Part shown: positions 8,333 through 16,532 of the stretch, in pieces
How positions within the stretch are numbered: the first letter of the stretch is position 1
Layout of the letters: every line of letters begins with the position of its first letter
Position numbers and translations under genes: made by a program
The notes under the pieces: generated by a model
Databases searched by the model: none
What the model was told of the DNA's origin: nothing
Seen by the model: the letters and a program-made list of their open reading frames with translations, nothing else
Assembly (NCBI RefSeq): GCF_042648365.1
Contig: NZ_JBHRXI010000012.1
Coordinates: 161,395-225,394, forward strand
Length of the DNA: 64,000 nucleotides
Reading direction: 5' to 3'
DNA from: Lutimaribacter_A marinistellae
Lineage (GTDB): Bacteria; Pseudomonadota; Alphaproteobacteria; Rhodobacterales; Rhodobacteraceae

Positions 8333-9060
8333 CAGACTGGGCCGGGAAACGATATTGGCTGGTGGGCGCAAGTGCTGGCCTCGGAGAGGCCTTGGCCCGG
8401 CATATGAGCCGTATGGGTATCAGGCTGGTGCTTTCGGCGCGGTCAGAGGATGAGTTGAACAGTCTGTCCCAAGAACTGCCGGGTCCGTCCGAAGTTGTCA
8501 CCATGGACGTGAGCGATCCGGACTCTGTTCGCGCAGCGGCGGAAAGGGTGGGTGAAGTCGATGGTTTGATTTTCCTTGCCGGTGCGTATTGGCCGATGAA
8601 AACCCAAGCATGGGATTTCGAGCAGGCCAACATCATGGCGGATGTCAATTTCACCGGGATGATGCGGGTCATGGGAGTGGCGGTCCCATCAATGGTTGCC
8701 CGCGATGCAGGTCATATCGTCATCACAGGGTCGCTGTCGGGGTATCGGGGCCTGCCAAAGGCCATCGGATATGCAGCGTCCAAGGCGGGCGTGATGCGGC
8801 TTGCCGAATGCATGCATGCCGATCTGCGCAATACCGGCGTTCGGGTTCAACTGGTCAATCCGGGCTTCATCCGCACGCGCCTGACCGACAAGAACGACTT
8901 TAACATGCCTTTCCTGATGGAGGCTGATGAAGCAGCCGCACGCATATTCGAGCATATGTGCACGGATCGTTTCAGACGCGATTTTCCCATGCGCCTGTCA
9001 GCAATCATCGGCCTTGGACGGATGCTGCCCGACTGGCTCTACTATCGTCTGTTTGCGTGA
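8329..9060 (+). CDS. SDR family NAD(P)-dependent oxidoreductase
   Basis: 243 aa classical short-chain dehydrogenase/reductase. The nucleotide-binding motif is GASAGLG near the N-terminus. VITGSLSGY supplies the catalytic Ser, and GYAASKAG supplies the catalytic Tyr and Lys, followed by LVNPGFIRT. The start codon overlaps the preceding stop (ATGA). It is the last gene of the RpoE-linked cluster, as in R. sphaeroides. It would reduce or oxidise an alcohol/ketone; the substrate is unknown. Confidence 0.9.
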   Translation: MTDWAGKRYWLVGASAGLGEALARHMSRMGIRLVLSARSEDELNSLSQELPGPSEVVTMDVSDPDSVRAAAERVGEVDGLIFLAGAYWPMKTQAWDFEQANIMADVNFTGMMRVMGVAVPSMVARDAGHIVITGSLSGYRGLPKAIGYAASKAGVMRLAECMHADLRNTGVRVQLVNPGFIRTRLTDKNDFNMPFLMEADEAAARIFEHMCTDRFRRDFPMRLSAIIGLGRMLPDWLYYRLFA

Positions 9061-9125
9061 GATCAAGGACGCGCCGGTTCTGTCGCGGTTGAATGCGTAA
9101 GAAGAACCGCAGGAGACGCGAACAA

Positions 9126-9440
9126 ATGGAAATTTCACCCAGGACTGTGGTGCAGGTTGCCTTGATGGCCCGCGAATTGAACCGGGCAGAAAGCGAATTG
9201 AGGGCGTTCGTCGAACGGATGAGCGAAGATGAGCAAGCCGAGTTGGTTGCCGTCATGTGGATCGGGCGCGACAGCTTCGACGCTGCTGACTGGAACGAGG
9301 CGGTCGCAACCGCGCGCGCCGAAGCATCGGTTCCCTGCGCCGACTATTTGCTCGGGTCGCCGCATCTGTCGGATCACTTGGAAAACGGCCTCGACGCCCT
9401 GGGTTATTCCGTCGAGGATATCGAAAGCGGGCTCATGTAA
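9126..9440 (+). CDS. DUF3775 domain-containing protein
   Basis: 104 aa from the ATG at 9126, chosen because AGGAGA (9111-9116) lies upstream; an upstream frame beginning at 9093 has no site. It has a helical N-terminus (SPRTVVQVALMARELNRAES) and the core EDEQAELVAVMWIGR followed by W-N-E-A, typical of DUF3775. It is a small soluble protein of unknown function common in alphaproteobacteria. It follows the SDR gene by 65 bp and may be cotranscribed. The convergent saccharopine dehydrogenase ends 6 bp away. Confidence 0.78.
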   Translation: MEISPRTVVQVALMARELNRAESELRAFVERMSEDEQAELVAVMWIGRDSFDAADWNEAVATARAEASVPCADYLLGSPHLSDHLENGLDALGYSVEDIESGLM

Positions 9441-9446
9441 CTCGTG

Positions 9447-10502
9447 TCAGAGGCGCGTGATGTGTTCGTTGAACATGTCGCGCGCTCGTCCCCAGACCCC
9501 TGTTTCGAGAGTTTCAAGGGTCAGCAGCGACGGCAGAAGTTGGGCGGCGTAGTCTTCGGAACTTTCGCCCGGCAGCATCGATGGCAAATTGTCGATGGCG
9601 GTGACGTCAAGCGGAGGTGAGTGGTGAACCCGCAGGGCGGGTTTTTCCCAGCTTGTTGTCCGGTCATAGACCTTGATGGGTGAAAAATCGCTGTCCGGAT
9701 CGCAAGCGATATCTCCGATAACCGTCAATCGGCGTTGGGCGTGCGATGCGCTCGCGGGGACGAATACCGGGGTACCTGGCCGCGCCAGAATACAGTTGAG
9801 AAAGATGTCGTGGGCCAGAACCTCGGGGAAGGGTCCACCATGGGCGGTTTCGTTCATGTCCCATTTCGAGACAGGCACGCCCATAGTCCGGCACAGATCG
9901 GCGGCTCCGGTACCCACCCGCCCCAAAGCACCGATCACCAGTGCCGTTGGCCTCTGCGTGCCGATGCGCAGCAACTCGGTCTGCAGGTCCTGTTGCAGAT
10001 GCAACGAGCTTTCATAAGCGCCGACGGGCCCGCAAAGCGCGCCCCGTTTTTGGGCCGACCAACATTTCAATGCGACCGCCGCGCCGGCATAGCCGGCCCA
10101 ATACCCGAAAGCAGCGACACGTCGGCCGTCAGAATTTACGAGGTACTCCAGATCGAACAGTGTTCCTCCGCCGGCCTTGAACCGTCGCAGCAGCTTCTGG
10201 CCTGCGGGTTGGCCCTTGAATGCATGCCCGAACATGATGTGCCGATGCACCAATGCCGTGTCATCATCCGGCAGTTCCTTGAGCCCGAAGACGATGGCAT
10301 CGGCAGGCGCCCGTGGCCAGCTGTTCTCAGGCGCGATCTCGACACCGGCTAGGCGATACCCGTCGATGGGGATCGCGCGCGTCGTGCTGTCCTCGACCGT
10401 GACCCGAATGCCCTTGTCGAGAAGCGCCTTGGCACCCAGCGGGGTCAGTCCGACCCGCTCTTCATTGGGGCGCTGTTCGGCTCGGACCCAAAGATGCGTC
10501 AT
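9447..10502 (-). CDS. saccharopine dehydrogenase (LYS1-like)
   Basis: 351 aa from the ATG at 10502 (the frame also extends to a TTG at 10511). It resembles NAD-dependent, L-lysine-forming saccharopine dehydrogenase of the alanine-dehydrogenase fold. The N-terminus VRAEQRPNEERVGLTP is the usual substrate-domain start, followed by HIMFGHAFKGQ. A Rossmann segment TALVIGALGRVGTGAADLC carries G-x-G-x-x-G. Such genes are common in Rhodobacteraceae, where the physiological direction is uncertain. It is 15 nt downstream of the glutathione transferase gene, so the three minus-strand genes probably form an operon. No clear ribosome site is visible. Confidence 0.85.
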   Translation of the reverse strand: MTHLWVRAEQRPNEERVGLTPLGAKALLDKGIRVTVEDSTTRAIPIDGYRLAGVEIAPENSWPRAPADAIVFGLKELPDDDTALVHRHIMFGHAFKGQPAGQKLLRRFKAGGGTLFDLEYLVNSDGRRVAAFGYWAGYAGAAVALKCWSAQKRGALCGPVGAYESSLHLQQDLQTELLRIGTQRPTALVIGALGRVGTGAADLCRTMGVPVSKWDMNETAHGGPFPEVLAHDIFLNCILARPGTPVFVPASASHAQRRLTVIGDIACDPDSDFSPIKVYDRTTSWEKPALRVHHSPPLDVTAIDNLPSMLPGESSEDYAAQLLPSLLTLETLETGVWGRARDMFNEHITRL

Positions 10503-10517
10503 CGGCGGCAATGCATC

Positions 10518-11132
10518 TTACACCAACCCATCGGCGATAACGCCTTGCACGGAGGGTCGACCCTCCATCGCTTCCATGAAGCGCGAGATGTTCGGGAAGG
10601 CAGACAGATCGACGCCATCGCCCGGCAGCCATCTGCACACGACGTAAAGATACGGATCCGCGATCGAGAACTGTTCGCCAAGAACAAAGGGGCCACCGAT
10701 GCAGTGCGCCTCGACATGGGCAGCAGAGGCTTGCATCGTCTCGGTCACCTTGGCCGTCATGTCGGCCCAGGAAGATTCCTGATTGGCCCAGCGATGACCG
10801 CGCATCTTGTGCGCATGGTTCACATGCATCGTCGAGGCAAGGTAATACATCACCTCTCGCATCCGCGCCGCCTGCGCTGCATCCTCGGGAACCAGACCTG
10901 CGGATGGCGAGCGCGCAGCAATGTAATCCAGAAGCGCGCCTGTTTCGGTGAGCACGGCGCCGGCCACTTCCAACGCCGGTACCCGGCCTTTTGGATTGAT
11001 GCCGTGATACTCGGGTTTCGTTTGCTCGGCGCTGGCGAAATCGACGCGGACAAGCTCGTGGTCCAGGCCGGCCTCTCGCAACGCGATTGCGACTGCTATC
11101 GAAATCGTGCCGGGTGCAAAGTAGAGCTTCAT
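10518..11132 (-). CDS. glutathione S-transferase family protein
   Basis: 204 aa. The N-terminal thioredoxin-like half starts MKLYFAPGTISIAVAIAL and contains NPKGRVPALEV with the cis-Pro, then ETGALLDYI with the Glu that binds glutathione. The helical C-terminal half contains LGEQFSIADPYLYVV. The S/T at the start of helix 1 fits the beta/nu-type bacterial enzymes. It is cytoplasmic and probably detoxifies electrophiles or peroxides. It starts 9 nt after the phosphatase gene ends and precedes saccharopine dehydrogenase in the same operon. Confidence 0.92.
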   Translation of the reverse strand: MKLYFAPGTISIAVAIALREAGLDHELVRVDFASAEQTKPEYHGINPKGRVPALEVAGAVLTETGALLDYIAARSPSAGLVPEDAAQAARMREVMYYLASTMHVNHAHKMRGHRWANQESSWADMTAKVTETMQASAAHVEAHCIGGPFVLGEQFSIADPYLYVVCRWLPGDGVDLSAFPNISRFMEAMEGRPSVQGVIADGLV

Positions 11133-11141
11133 GCCATGTCC

Positions 11142-11792
11142 TTACATGTGGGTTTGCGCGTGGTGCCTGTCGGGATGTTCCAGGTGCGGCACGGCGTTGA
11201 ACAGGACCGGGCTCAAGCGGTCACCGATCGGAAACAGACGGTGCATCGACGTGTTCATGATGGCAAGGGCAAGCCGCGCCATCGCATCGAGTTCCAGTTC
11301 CATTGCCTGCCGCATCACCATGGAGATCAGCGCGCCCGAGGTCACGACGATCGCCGGGCCGTCACCTTGGGCAATCTCGGACAGTGCCTCGGTGACGCGT
11401 GCTTCGAAATCTGCGAAGCTCTCGGGTGGGTTCGTGATCTCGCCCGCGCGCCATGCCTGGAACACACGGGGCAGATGCGCCGCGAATTCCTCGCGGCCTA
11501 CGGGAACGGCAACGCCATGTTGCTCTTCGAACAGTCGGGCCAGCGTGAAATATTCGATCTCGTTGAAACGCGGATCGATCTGCGGGTCCGCAAGACCCAT
11601 GCTGGCCGCCGTTTCCAGATGCCGGTTGAGGCTGCCAGCATAGACCCGAGGGTGATGCGCCCGAGTATCTTTCAGGTAACCTCCCAACCATTGGGCCTGT
11701 AGATGACCAAGTGAGCTGAGGCGATCATAACTGATCTCGTCACGCGCCTGCGTATTTGCCTGACCGTGGCGCACCAAGGTAATGTGGGACAT
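11142..11792 (-). CDS. histidine phosphatase family protein (phosphoglycerate-mutase-like)
   Basis: 216 aa from the ATG at 11792, supported by GGAG upstream; the longer frame to 11900 lacks a site. The catalytic motif is LVRHGQAN (RHG), with the conserved SLNRHLETA Arg further on and a second His expected near VVTSGA, where this protein has no obvious His. That variation is common in divergent members but leaves activity less certain. Substrate unknown. It is the first gene of the operon with the glutathione transferase and saccharopine dehydrogenase and is divergent from the M20 amidase, with 123 bp between. Confidence 0.85.
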   Translation of the reverse strand: MSHITLVRHGQANTQARDEISYDRLSSLGHLQAQWLGGYLKDTRAHHPRVYAGSLNRHLETAASMGLADPQIDPRFNEIEYFTLARLFEEQHGVAVPVGREEFAAHLPRVFQAWRAGEITNPPESFADFEARVTEALSEIAQGDGPAIVVTSGALISMVMRQAMELELDAMARLALAIMNTSMHRLFPIGDRLSPVLFNAVPHLEHPDRHHAQTHM

Positions 11793-11915
11793 CGAAATCG
11801 CTCCTTTGCGTCCTGTCCTATCCAAGGCTGCGGCTGTCCGCCAGAGCGTTTCCGCATGACCTGTTGCAGGGAAATACCGGCCGCATATGCTTGGTTTCAA
11901 AAGAAGGGGAAGGTG

Positions 11916-13100
11916 ATGGCAGTGAATGCAGAGAGGTTTCTGGCGGATCTACACAAGTTGCGTCAGTTCGGCGCTGCCGGGGTTGGCAAGGGTGTAGTGC
12001 GCCCTGCCTATAGCAAAGCCGACATCGAGGCGCGCGCATGGTTGTCGGACAAGATGGCCGAGGCGGGTCTGACGAGCAGGATGGATCCGGTCGGAAACCT
12101 GTTCGGGCTTGCCGAAGGGAGGTCGATCCTGCTGGGGTCGCACTCCGACAGCCAGCCCGAAGGCGGCTGGCTGGACGGCGCGCTTGGTGTGATCGGAGCG
12201 CTCGAGGTAGCGCGAAGCAGCGACAGACCCGTTTCGGTGGTCAGCTTTCAAGATGAGGAAGGCCGGTTCGGCGTGACGACCGGTTCGGCAATCTGGGCAG
12301 GTCAGGTGTCGCTTGAAGAAGCGGATCGACTAACCGATCACACCGGCGTTGCATTCGGCGAAGCGAGGCAGGCCGTGTCGCATCTTGCTGGAGATTTCGT
12401 TGATCCGACATCCTTTTCGGGATTCATCGAAATGCATATCGAGCAGGGGCCAACCCTCGATACTGCGGAAGAACAGATTGGCGTGGTCACCGACATTGTC
12501 GGTATTCGCGATATGCGTATTACCTTCAACGGGCGTCAGAACCACGCCGGTACGACACCCATGCACCTGCGCCGCGACGCCTTTCAGGCGCTGGCGGCCT
12601 TCAGCGCGGAGATTGAGACGCGGTTTCGCAACCTGGTAACGCCGCGCACAGTGTGGACGATCGGGCATGTAAGCTTGCACCCCAATGCCTCTTCGATCGT
12701 GACGGGTCGGGCCGTGTTCTCGATGCAGTGGCGGGACGGCGACAGCGATCGCCTTGCGCGTATGGAAGAAATCATTCGGCTCACGGCACAAGAGATTGCC
12801 GCCTCGCGTGGCCTGACGGTTGAGTTTGGCAAAATGCTGGGCTTGGAGCCAGTCGCAATGGATCGTCGGCTGGCAAATGCCCTTGCAACCTCGGCTGAAA
12901 AGGTGAGCCCGGGGAGGTGGCGCCGCATGCCTTCGGGCGCGCTGCATGACGCCACGAACGTCGCCCGGATCATGCCGGTGTCTATGCTATTCGTGCCGTC
13001 GATCGGAGGTATCAGCCATGCCTTCGACGAAGATACGGACGAAGCCGACCTCGTCGCCGGCTTGCATGTCCTTGAGGATGCGGTGTCGGCCATAGGCTGA
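11916..13100 (+). CDS. M20 family Zn-dependent amidase (hydantoinase/carbamoylase or allantoate amidohydrolase type)
   Basis: 394 aa from the ATG at 11916, with AAGGGGAAGG upstream; the in-frame upstream extension overlaps the divergent gene. Metal-binding motifs are GSHSDSQPEGGWLDGALG (His and Asp ligands), FQDEEGRFG (catalytic Glu pair) and HIEQGP. The dimerisation-domain motif NGRQNHAGTTPM is present. This set defines the N-carbamoyl-L-amino-acid hydrolase/allantoate amidohydrolase branch. Cytoplasmic; it would release ammonia and CO2 from ureido compounds. No hydantoinase or purine genes are adjacent, so the substrate stays open. Confidence 0.9.
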   Translation: MAVNAERFLADLHKLRQFGAAGVGKGVVRPAYSKADIEARAWLSDKMAEAGLTSRMDPVGNLFGLAEGRSILLGSHSDSQPEGGWLDGALGVIGALEVARSSDRPVSVVSFQDEEGRFGVTTGSAIWAGQVSLEEADRLTDHTGVAFGEARQAVSHLAGDFVDPTSFSGFIEMHIEQGPTLDTAEEQIGVVTDIVGIRDMRITFNGRQNHAGTTPMHLRRDAFQALAAFSAEIETRFRNLVTPRTVWTIGHVSLHPNASSIVTGRAVFSMQWRDGDSDRLARMEEIIRLTAQEIAASRGLTVEFGKMLGLEPVAMDRRLANALATSAEKVSPGRWRRMPSGALHDATNVARIMPVSMLFVPSIGGISHAFDEDTDEADLVAGLHVLEDAVSAIG

Positions 13101-13198
13101 GCTGACGCGAATTTTCCGAGTCTGCGCCATTTTTCCGCCAGCTTTTTTCAAGAAGTTTGGCCAAGTCTATGCCCGGCAGCGGCAAGGAAAGGGATGAG

Positions 13199-13894
13199 AT
13201 GATTTCGAGGTTGCTGGCCCTTCTGGGTCTTTGCGCGGTTTTGATGGGGTGTCAGGAATCCGTCACCCGCAACGAGGGCGCGCGCATTCTGGCCATCGGC
13301 GACTCGCTCATGACATGGAATTCCACAACGCGCCGTTCAGTACCGCATATCATCGAAAAGGAACTTGGCGAACCGGTGGTCGACCGGGCGGTCGCCGGGG
13401 CGTGGATGACGGTGCGCGAGGGTGCCGATTACGACAGCGGGATGGCGGTCCCCTTCCAATATGTCCAGGGCGACTGGGATTGGGTAATCATCAACGGTGG
13501 GGGCAATGATCTGCTTTTTGGCTGCGGGTGCGGTGTGTGCGACGGTGTTCTTGATCGCATGATCTCGGCCGATGGGACAACAGGTCAGATCCCCGATCTC
13601 GTTCGCAAGATTCATGCCGACGGCGCGCAGGTTCTTTACTTCGGCTACTTGCGCAGCCCCAACCTGCTGACGCCGATCGAGCACTGCAAGGATGATGGTG
13701 ACGAACTGGAACGACGGATCGCCCGCATGGCCGGCCAGGAAGAGGGGATCGTCTTCGCGACCATGGGCCATATCGTGCCGCCGGGCGGTATCCGCTATTT
13801 CTCGCCCGATCTCATCCACCCTTCCCGGCGTGGCAGCCGGGCAATCGGAGAACGCTTGGCCAAGATCATAAGGGAATACGATACCCGCGGGTGA
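13199..13894 (+). CDS. SGNH/GDSL hydrolase-type lipoprotein
   Basis: 231 aa from the ATG at 13199 with AAGGAAAGGG upstream. An N-terminal signal peptide ends in a lipobox-like LMGC, so export and lipidation at Cys18 are predicted. SGNH blocks: IGDSL (nucleophile Ser), AVAGAWM (Gly block), NGGGNDL (Asn block) and SPDLIHPS (Asp-x-x-His). It is therefore probably an envelope esterase or acylhydrolase. The CGCGVCDG stretch has three Cys and may form a disulfide. It converges with the response regulator gene (6 bp between stops). Confidence 0.85.
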   Translation: MISRLLALLGLCAVLMGCQESVTRNEGARILAIGDSLMTWNSTTRRSVPHIIEKELGEPVVDRAVAGAWMTVREGADYDSGMAVPFQYVQGDWDWVIINGGGNDLLFGCGCGVCDGVLDRMISADGTTGQIPDLVRKIHADGAQVLYFGYLRSPNLLTPIEHCKDDGDELERRIARMAGQEEGIVFATMGHIVPPGGIRYFSPDLIHPSRRGSRAIGERLAKIIREYDTRG

Positions 13895-13900
13895 CGCGGC

Positions 13901-14608
13901 TCAATTCCACCTGACATCGCCCAGAAAAATGTATCCCGCGCCGTAGATCGTCTTGATCAGGCGCGGGTTCTTCGGATCTTCGCGAAGCTTGGTTCGCAGA
14001 CGTGAAACCCGTACATCCATTGCCCTGTCAAAGCTTTCGCCTGCCGCGCCGCCCAAGGCTTCCTGCATCTGGGCCCGGCTGATCAGGCGTTTGGGGCTTT
14101 CCAGGAAGAGCCGCAGCACTTCTCCCTCGGCGTGGGAAAAGGCGGTTTCTTGTCCGTCGCCGTCTTCGAGCAAATAGCGGTCGAAATGAGCGGTCCACCC
14201 ATTGAATTGCGCGGTCGTGCTGCCTTGGGCGGCGGACCGCGCGCCGGTGCGCAGGCGAGCGCGGATGCGGGCGACAACCTCGGCCGGGTCGAAGGGTTTG
14301 GTGATGTAATCGTCGGCACCAAGCTCAAGCCCTGTAATCCGATCCTGAACCTGCGCCCGGCCCGAGATGATTATGACCGCAGCACCGCGTTCCAGTGCCA
14401 ACCGATGTACCAGCGCCAGCCCGTCGGTGTCCGGCAAAGAAAGGTCCACAAGGCAGACATCCGGTGTCTGCCGCTTCAATGACGCTTCGAACTCGCGCGC
14501 ACGGGCAAAGCTCTGCGTGCGAAAGCCGGCGTCCTGCAGCACATCGGTCAGGATCTGGCGAATCTCTGGTTCGTCATCGAGGATGGTTACCAACGCATCG
14601 TGCATCAT
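13901..14608 (-). CDS. OmpR-family response regulator
   Basis: 235 aa. The receiver domain contains the acidic pair DD (residues 11-12), the phosphoacceptor Asp55 in LVDLSLPD and the Lys in TKPFDP. The C-terminal winged helix includes RLISRAQMQEAL, DRAMDVRVSRLRTKL and IKTIYGAGYIF. The start (ATG 14608, or 14605) overlaps the stop of the hybrid kinase, so the two are translated together and probably form a cognate pair. The divergent uptake/CoA-ligase operon at 17925 is the natural candidate target. Confidence 0.93.
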   Translation of the reverse strand: MMHDALVTILDDEPEIRQILTDVLQDAGFRTQSFARAREFEASLKRQTPDVCLVDLSLPDTDGLALVHRLALERGAAVIIISGRAQVQDRITGLELGADDYITKPFDPAEVVARIRARLRTGARSAAQGSTTAQFNGWTAHFDRYLLEDGDGQETAFSHAEGEVLRLFLESPKRLISRAQMQEALGGAAGESFDRAMDVRVSRLRTKLREDPKNPRLIKTIYGAGYIFLGDVRWN

Positions 14609-16524
14609 TCTGCCTCGGATCCGAGCAGCGCAGCCAGGTGCGCACGGGTAAAGGGTTTGCGCAATACCGGACAATGGTCGAGTGCAGCGCGGTGAAGCGG
14701 GTCGGACAATGGAAGCGAGGTCATCAGCATGCAGGGCAGATCAGAACTCAGCCGTTTGACCAGATCCAGCCCGGTCGCTGCCCCTTCGAGCCGAAGATCG
14801 GACAGCACCAGTTCGATCCCTTCGATATCCGCGGCAAGCGCGCAAGCTTCGTCCACCGAACTGGCCTCGATGACCGTGTGTCCCAATTCCACGAGCATGT
14901 CGCGAAATTGAGCGCGGAGTTCGTCGTTATCTTCGACCAGAAGTGCGAGGCCGCCGCTGATCTTTGGAGCCACGCGATAGGGAAGGCGCAAGGTCACTGC
15001 GGCTCCTGTCGGGGTGTTCGAAAGTCGCAAGTCGCCACCCGCAAGCTTGGCCATGTCGTAGGCCATGGGCAAGCCAAGGCCCGATCCCTCGCTCCCCTTG
15101 GTGGTGAAGAAGGGATTTAGCGCTTTCTCCAGCGCCTCTTTGGAAAAGCCGGGGCCGGTGTCGCCAACCGTAATCTCGACCCAAGTTCTAGCAACGGCAT
15201 GTGCGCTGACGGTGATCTGACCAGATGGACCGCACGCATCGCGAGAGTTGAGAACGAGGTTCAACAAAGCGTCCTGCAACATACCGGGGTCCAGCATCAG
15301 CGCCTCGTCCGGTGTGTTGTCGAGGACGGACAATCCGACGGCGCGTGGGAGCGAAGGCGAAGCGAGCAGGCGCAGATCTTCCAGCAGCCCATGCAGGTCG
15401 GTTGCGACCGGACGCAAGGTTCGGCTACCCGTCATGTCCGCGATCCGATTGAGAAGCCTGCCGCCGCGACGGGCTGCTTTTTTCGTGGCCTCGACCAGTT
15501 CGGCGGCGCCTTCGGGAATTGGCATTCTTTCAAGCTTGCCCTGCATGCCCAGGATGATCGTGAGCAAGTTCGAGAAGTCATGCGCCAGCCCGGAGGTCAT
15601 TTGTGCCGCCATTGCACGCCTGCGAGACTGTTGCAGGGCTACGCGCGCCTGCGTTTCCTCGGTTATGTCGACCGAAAGGATGAAGACCCCGCCCGCGCCG
15701 TCAGAGGTAAACGAAGCACGGATGCGTCGCCGGTCTTGTGGCTCGGCGAATTCAAAGACCGAGTTCCTACCTGCGAAGGCGCGTTCGAGATAGGGCTCGA
15801 TCTTTGCATATACGGCGGGGCCAAGCGCGTCCGCGATATGAAGTCCGACGATGTCGGATGGTCGCCCTGGCATGACGGCACTTAGCCGACGATTTGAATA
15901 GCTATACCGTCGGTCCGCGCCGACATGTGCGATATGAGCTGGCATCATTTCGGTCGTCAGTCGCGTACGCGCTTCGATCTCGGTCAGCTGGCGTTTGGCT
16001 TCCTCGAGTGCGCTGATGGTCGCAGCCAGTTCGCGGTTGGTGGCAGACAGCTCCTCGGCGTGGGTCAGCAATTGGTCTGACAGCTCTTCGGACCGCGCCC
16101 TCAAAAGGGTTTCAACCCGTTTGGTGGATGTAATGTCTGTATAGACGGCCACCCAACCGCCTTGCGGGAGGGGGGCGCCTTCGACAGAAATCACTTGGCC
16201 ATTGGGGCGGATGCGTTCGATGTAATGGGGTTCAAAGGCAAGGGCCTGCTCTACCCGACTGCGGATAATTTCCTGGATATCCGTTTCGGGCGCGTACTCG
16301 CCCTGTTCGGCAAGAAAACGGATAGTGTCGGCGAAATCCGCTCCGGGTTCAACCAGTTCATCTGGCAGTCCGAACATTTCCTGAAATCGTTTATTGCTAA
16401 CAGCAAGGCGGAGGTCGCTGTCATAGATCGACAAGGCTTGACCGATCAGGTTTAGGCCCGCGGTCGTCATGGCCTTTACCCGCGTATCCGAAATCTCCAG
16501 CGGCTTCGTGATCTTGTCCGACAT
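14605..16524 (-). CDS. PAS-domain hybrid sensor histidine kinase/response regulator
   Basis: 639 aa. Order: a PAS domain (about residues 20-140), a coiled coil (about 140-190), a second PAS domain (about 195-300), a HisKA phosphoacceptor His in GLAHDFSNLL, a HATPase domain (NLVLNSRDAC, GDTGPGF, GSGLGLPM) and a C-terminal receiver with Asp in LVLSDLRLEG. There are no membrane segments, so it should sense a cytoplasmic signal or an input from the membrane kinase encoded 8 bp upstream. Together with the OmpR-type regulator it makes a phosphorelay-like set. Confidence 0.92.
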   Translation of the reverse strand: MSDKITKPLEISDTRVKAMTTAGLNLIGQALSIYDSDLRLAVSNKRFQEMFGLPDELVEPGADFADTIRFLAEQGEYAPETDIQEIIRSRVEQALAFEPHYIERIRPNGQVISVEGAPLPQGGWVAVYTDITSTKRVETLLRARSEELSDQLLTHAEELSATNRELAATISALEEAKRQLTEIEARTRLTTEMMPAHIAHVGADRRYSYSNRRLSAVMPGRPSDIVGLHIADALGPAVYAKIEPYLERAFAGRNSVFEFAEPQDRRRIRASFTSDGAGGVFILSVDITEETQARVALQQSRRRAMAAQMTSGLAHDFSNLLTIILGMQGKLERMPIPEGAAELVEATKKAARRGGRLLNRIADMTGSRTLRPVATDLHGLLEDLRLLASPSLPRAVGLSVLDNTPDEALMLDPGMLQDALLNLVLNSRDACGPSGQITVSAHAVARTWVEITVGDTGPGFSKEALEKALNPFFTTKGSEGSGLGLPMAYDMAKLAGGDLRLSNTPTGAAVTLRLPYRVAPKISGGLALLVEDNDELRAQFRDMLVELGHTVIEASSVDEACALAADIEGIELVLSDLRLEGAATGLDLVKRLSSDLPCMLMTSLPLSDPLHRAALDHCPVLRKPFTRAHLAALLGSEAE

Positions 16525-16532
16525 GCTCTTTC

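Noticed and set aside
10494..11702. 402-codon plus-strand frame opposite the glutathione transferase and phosphatase genes
   Set aside because: Both minus-strand genes have full motif sets and ribosome sites or tight spacing; the plus frame is a shadow.
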